A DNA stretch of 14,505 nucleotides from JBBRLA01 sp038231615. GTDB taxonomy: Bacteria > Myxococcota_A > Polyangia > Palsa-1104 > JAEUJZ01. Under the pieces are notes generated by a model. It did no database searches and had not been told where the DNA came from. It saw nothing but the letters and a program-made list of their open reading frames with translations. Shown piece after piece: positions 13,275 through 14,505 of the stretch (positions are counted from its first letter, which is position 1; each line of letters begins with the position of its first letter). Where the stretch lies: the NCBI GenBank assembly GCA_038231615.1, contig JBBRLA010000142.1:1-14505 (forward strand). Reading direction: 5' to 3'. Both the position numbers and the translations under genes were made by a program.

Positions 13275-13748
13275 TCAAGCATCTACCTTCATGAAGACCG
13301 TTCCTTCGAGCTGACCTCTGGACTTTATCCGATGATGCAGCTCACTGCGTCGGGGGGCTGCGTCAAGCACGGCGCCCTCGCGCAGGGCGACCCATTGACC
13401 GGCATATCGGTCAAGCACGTCTCGAACAGCCTCGGCCTGATTCGTGATGCCTTGCCCGCTGGCGCTGTCAGCCACGGAAGCGACCGCCGGGGCCAGCACA
13501 TGGGTCCATTGAGGCAGATTGATGAGGGCTGCCAGGTCACGGGCCTCATCGATGCGCTCCTCTTCGATAAGCCGTGAGAGTCGTGCAATCTGGGGCGCCG
13601 GGCGCTGGGGTTCAGATTTCTCTGCCGAGGCTCCGGTCATCCTCTGCTTCAACCTGAATGCGCGAATCAATCGCTCCAGAGCCTCTTCGACGGAGAGAGA
13701 CTCCGGCAGCGTGTCCAGGGCTTCGGCGATTTGTCGCTTCGCGGTCAT
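13275..13748 (-). CDS. DUF5678-like small protein, partner of the protease gene
   Basis: 157 residues in two parts. The N-terminal helical part (LDTLPESLSVEEALERLIRA) resembles antitoxin-like segments. The C-terminal ~45 residues (RYAGQWVALREGAVLDAAP, then a helix and GTVFMKVDA) match the DUF5678 pattern 'GQWVAL-G-V-A' followed by a helix and a closing strand. No enzyme motif is visible. The ATG at 13748 has no Shine-Dalgarno sequence; a TGGCATAAT extended -10 box ends 8 nt upstream. It is the first gene of the module with the retropepsin-like protease. A short ORF copied from the oxidoreductase gene ends 25 bp upstream. Possibly an adaptor or substrate of the protease; this is inference. Confidence 0.68.
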   Translation of the reverse strand: MTAKRQIAEALDTLPESLSVEEALERLIRAFRLKQRMTGASAEKSEPQRPAPQIARLSRLIEEERIDEARDLAALINLPQWTHVLAPAVASVADSASGQGITNQAEAVRDVLDRYAGQWVALREGAVLDAAPRRSELHHRIKSRGQLEGTVFMKVDA

Positions 13749-13756
13749 CAGCAGAG

Positions 13757-13765
13757 ATTATGCCA
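13757..13765 (-). promoter_or_regulatory. Extended -10 promoter element before the DUF5678-like gene
   Basis: TGGCATAAT on the minus strand (13765-13757) fits the TGn-extended -10 form. There is no good -35 box at 17 bp. Transcription would start about at the ATG of 13748. The promoter in repeat copy C upstream is an alternative. Confidence 0.35.
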
Positions 13766-13773
13766 CCATCAAG

Positions 13774-13833
13774 TCAATCGAACCAGACCAGGGAGGCAGG
13801 CGGTCCAAAGGCGTGTCCACGCCAGGCATACAT
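13774..13833 (-). other. 19-codon upstream ORF made from the oxidoreductase start
   Basis: Copy C keeps the Shine-Dalgarno sequence (GGGAGG) and ATG, and reads MYAWRGHAFGPPASLVWFD then TGA. The stop is 25 bp before the ATG at 13748. If copy C's promoter is active this peptide would be translated as a leader. It is more likely a by-product of duplication. Confidence 0.5.
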
Positions 13834-13895
13834 GGGAACCTCCCGGGCACGAGCCCTGCCAGGGTGGTAGCCGAGCAGGACTGGCGAGTCAAGGG
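13783..13895 (-). repeat. Oxidoreductase 5' repeat, copy C (113 bp)
   Basis: Matches copy A at 110 of 113 positions with a constant 2239-bp offset, including the promoter boxes, leader, Shine-Dalgarno sequence, ATG and 17 codons. It abuts the stop of a hydrolase remnant at 13899 on one side and the DUF5678-like gene's leader on the other. Confidence 0.95.
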
Positions 13896-13898
13896 ACC

Positions 13899-14105
13899 TC
13901 AGCCGGCGTGGTCGTCGAGCTGCCCCAGCTCTTCGGCGATGGCGCGATAGACCCCCGGGTGTATCGCCATCCCCAGATGGCTCGCCGGGACGTGGACCTG
14001 CCGCGCCGCCGGGTCCAGGCACGATCGCCAGTCGACGATGCCATCGGCGGCGGCCAAGGCCGAAACCAGGTGCTGTTCCACGTAGGACAGGCGCCGAGGA
14101 TATAC
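13899..14105 (-). pseudogene. C-terminal remnant of an alpha/beta-hydrolase
   Basis: The minus-strand frame encodes DGIVDWRSCLDPAARQVHVP, then ASHLGMAIHPGVYRAIAEEL, ending at 13899. The 'SDGIVDWR' segment with the acid residue, followed by 'SHLGM' with the catalytic His and 'NP-VYRAIA', is the end of a lipase/esterase-like alpha/beta-hydrolase. The nucleophile elbow and the rest of the domain are missing: a stop codon lies at 14111-14109 in frame and no matching sequence is seen upstream. A GTG at 14081 is in frame but would give only 60 residues. The remnant ends 3 bp before repeat copy C, so its gene was probably cut during the rearrangements of this region. Confidence 0.65.
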
Positions 14106-14108
14106 GCC

Positions 14109-14351
14109 CTATGCCCAGGCGGTAGCCAGCGCCTTTGGGCCAAACGCCAGCTTCTGCATGATCATCAAAGAGGGGCAAGCAGGACACGGCGCCGACTTGG
14201 TCCACCAGTCGCCATCGTTATTAGGAGGAGGTTCAGACTGATTTTTGGCCCGAAGCTGTCGTGCATAGGACAGGGGAGTTTTCTCGAACTCGACCCAGAC
14301 TAATACGCGACAATGGGGACAATCTAATGAAGCTGGCGCTAGCGAATCCAT
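14109..14351 (-). CDS. Small hypothetical protein with two CxxC pairs
   Basis: 80 residues. CPHC (11-14) and CPAC (56-59) could form a zinc ribbon around a polar linker (NQSEPPPNNDGDWW). No family is recognised. There is no Shine-Dalgarno sequence before the ATG at 14351, and the codon pattern is ordinary. It lies among gene remnants, so it may be a real small gene or part of a broken one. Confidence 0.35.
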   Translation of the reverse strand: MDSLAPASLDCPHCRVLVWVEFEKTPLSYARQLRAKNQSEPPPNNDGDWWTKSAPCPACPSLMIMQKLAFGPKALATAWA

Positions 14352-14445
14352 GGGTAAAGCTACCGAGGCAATGACTCCTCCGTCAAGCGGTGCGGCCTTG
14401 TGGTCTGCGGAGGATCCCGCGGAGCCGATCGGCAGGCGACCGATG

Positions 14446-14498
14446 AAATCCAGCCAGTGCTTCCGTCAAATCCAGCCACCCCGTTTCAAATCCAGCCA
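14446..14498 (-). repeat. Three direct copies of AAATCCAGCCA at the window edge
   Basis: Copies at 14446-14456, 14468-14478 and 14488-14498 (spacing 22 and 20 bp); on the minus strand TGGCTGGATTT. Closely spaced identical short repeats like these are typical of the ends of IS21-family elements, so an insertion sequence may begin or have ended here. Its genes are not in the window. The stretch 14352-14445 has no recognisable feature. Confidence 0.6.
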
Positions 14499-14505
14499 GT
14501 CCACT

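Noticed and set aside
11544..13895. The three repeats as integron attC sites
   Set aside because: No clear pair of core sites (GTTRRRY / RYYYAAC) at the ends, no integrase gene in the window, and the sequence is explained as the coding start and leader of a normal gene.
11544..13895. The repeats as a CRISPR array
   Set aside because: Only three copies of unequal length separated by more than 1 kb of genes.

Overview
The window is GC-rich bacterial DNA with densely packed genes on both strands. The PilZ protein of the type common in myxobacteria, the Asp-Leu-Thr repeat lipoprotein, the Uma2-family genes and the high GC suggest a member of the Myxococcota/Deltaproteobacteria. This is an inference from gene content, not a phylogenetic placement.

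Layout. (1) 1-2661 is a worn accessory region. It holds the tail of a transposase-like gene (minus strand), a Uma2-family nuclease gene, a C-terminal remnant of a second Uma2 copy, a HipA-like kinase fragment, an ORF that resembles the usual HipA neighbour, and another intact Uma2 gene. (2) 2768-8296 looks like stable chromosome. A PilZ (c-di-GMP) protein diverges from a membrane glycosyltransferase plus GT4 glycosyltransferase pair, followed by two exported lipoproteins, one of them a type-1 copper (cupredoxin) protein. (3) 8304-10515 is a minus-strand operon START-domain protein > TetR regulator > SDR oxidoreductase. Each junction is an ATGA overlap, and a 20-bp perfect palindrome sits on the -10 box of a good sigma-70 promoter, so the operon is very probably controlled by its own TetR protein. 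(4) 10623-14505 starts with a quinone-oxidoreductase-like gene (MDR family). Beyond it lie two-gene accessory modules and gene fragments.

The most unusual structure is in region 4. The promoter/RBS/start-codon region of the oxidoreductase gene occurs three times in the same orientation (113 bp, 65 bp and 113 bp). Each copy lies just upstream of a different minus-strand unit: the oxidoreductase itself, an unknown-protein + HNH nuclease pair, and a DUF5678-like + retropepsin-like protease pair. The result looks like a cassette array built on copies of one gene's 5' end. Inside the HNH gene lies a 218-bp element with terminal inverted repeats and a perfect 9-bp target duplication (a MITE-like insertion), and the same gene also carries a 7-bp tandem duplication that shifts its frame.

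Several genes (185, 3733, 3873, 12663, 13748) have a -10-like hexamer very close to the start codon and no Shine-Dalgarno sequence, which suggests leaderless or nearly leaderless mRNAs. Others (6849, 9137, 10515, 11594) have strong Shine-Dalgarno sequences. No tRNA, rRNA or CRISPR array was seen.
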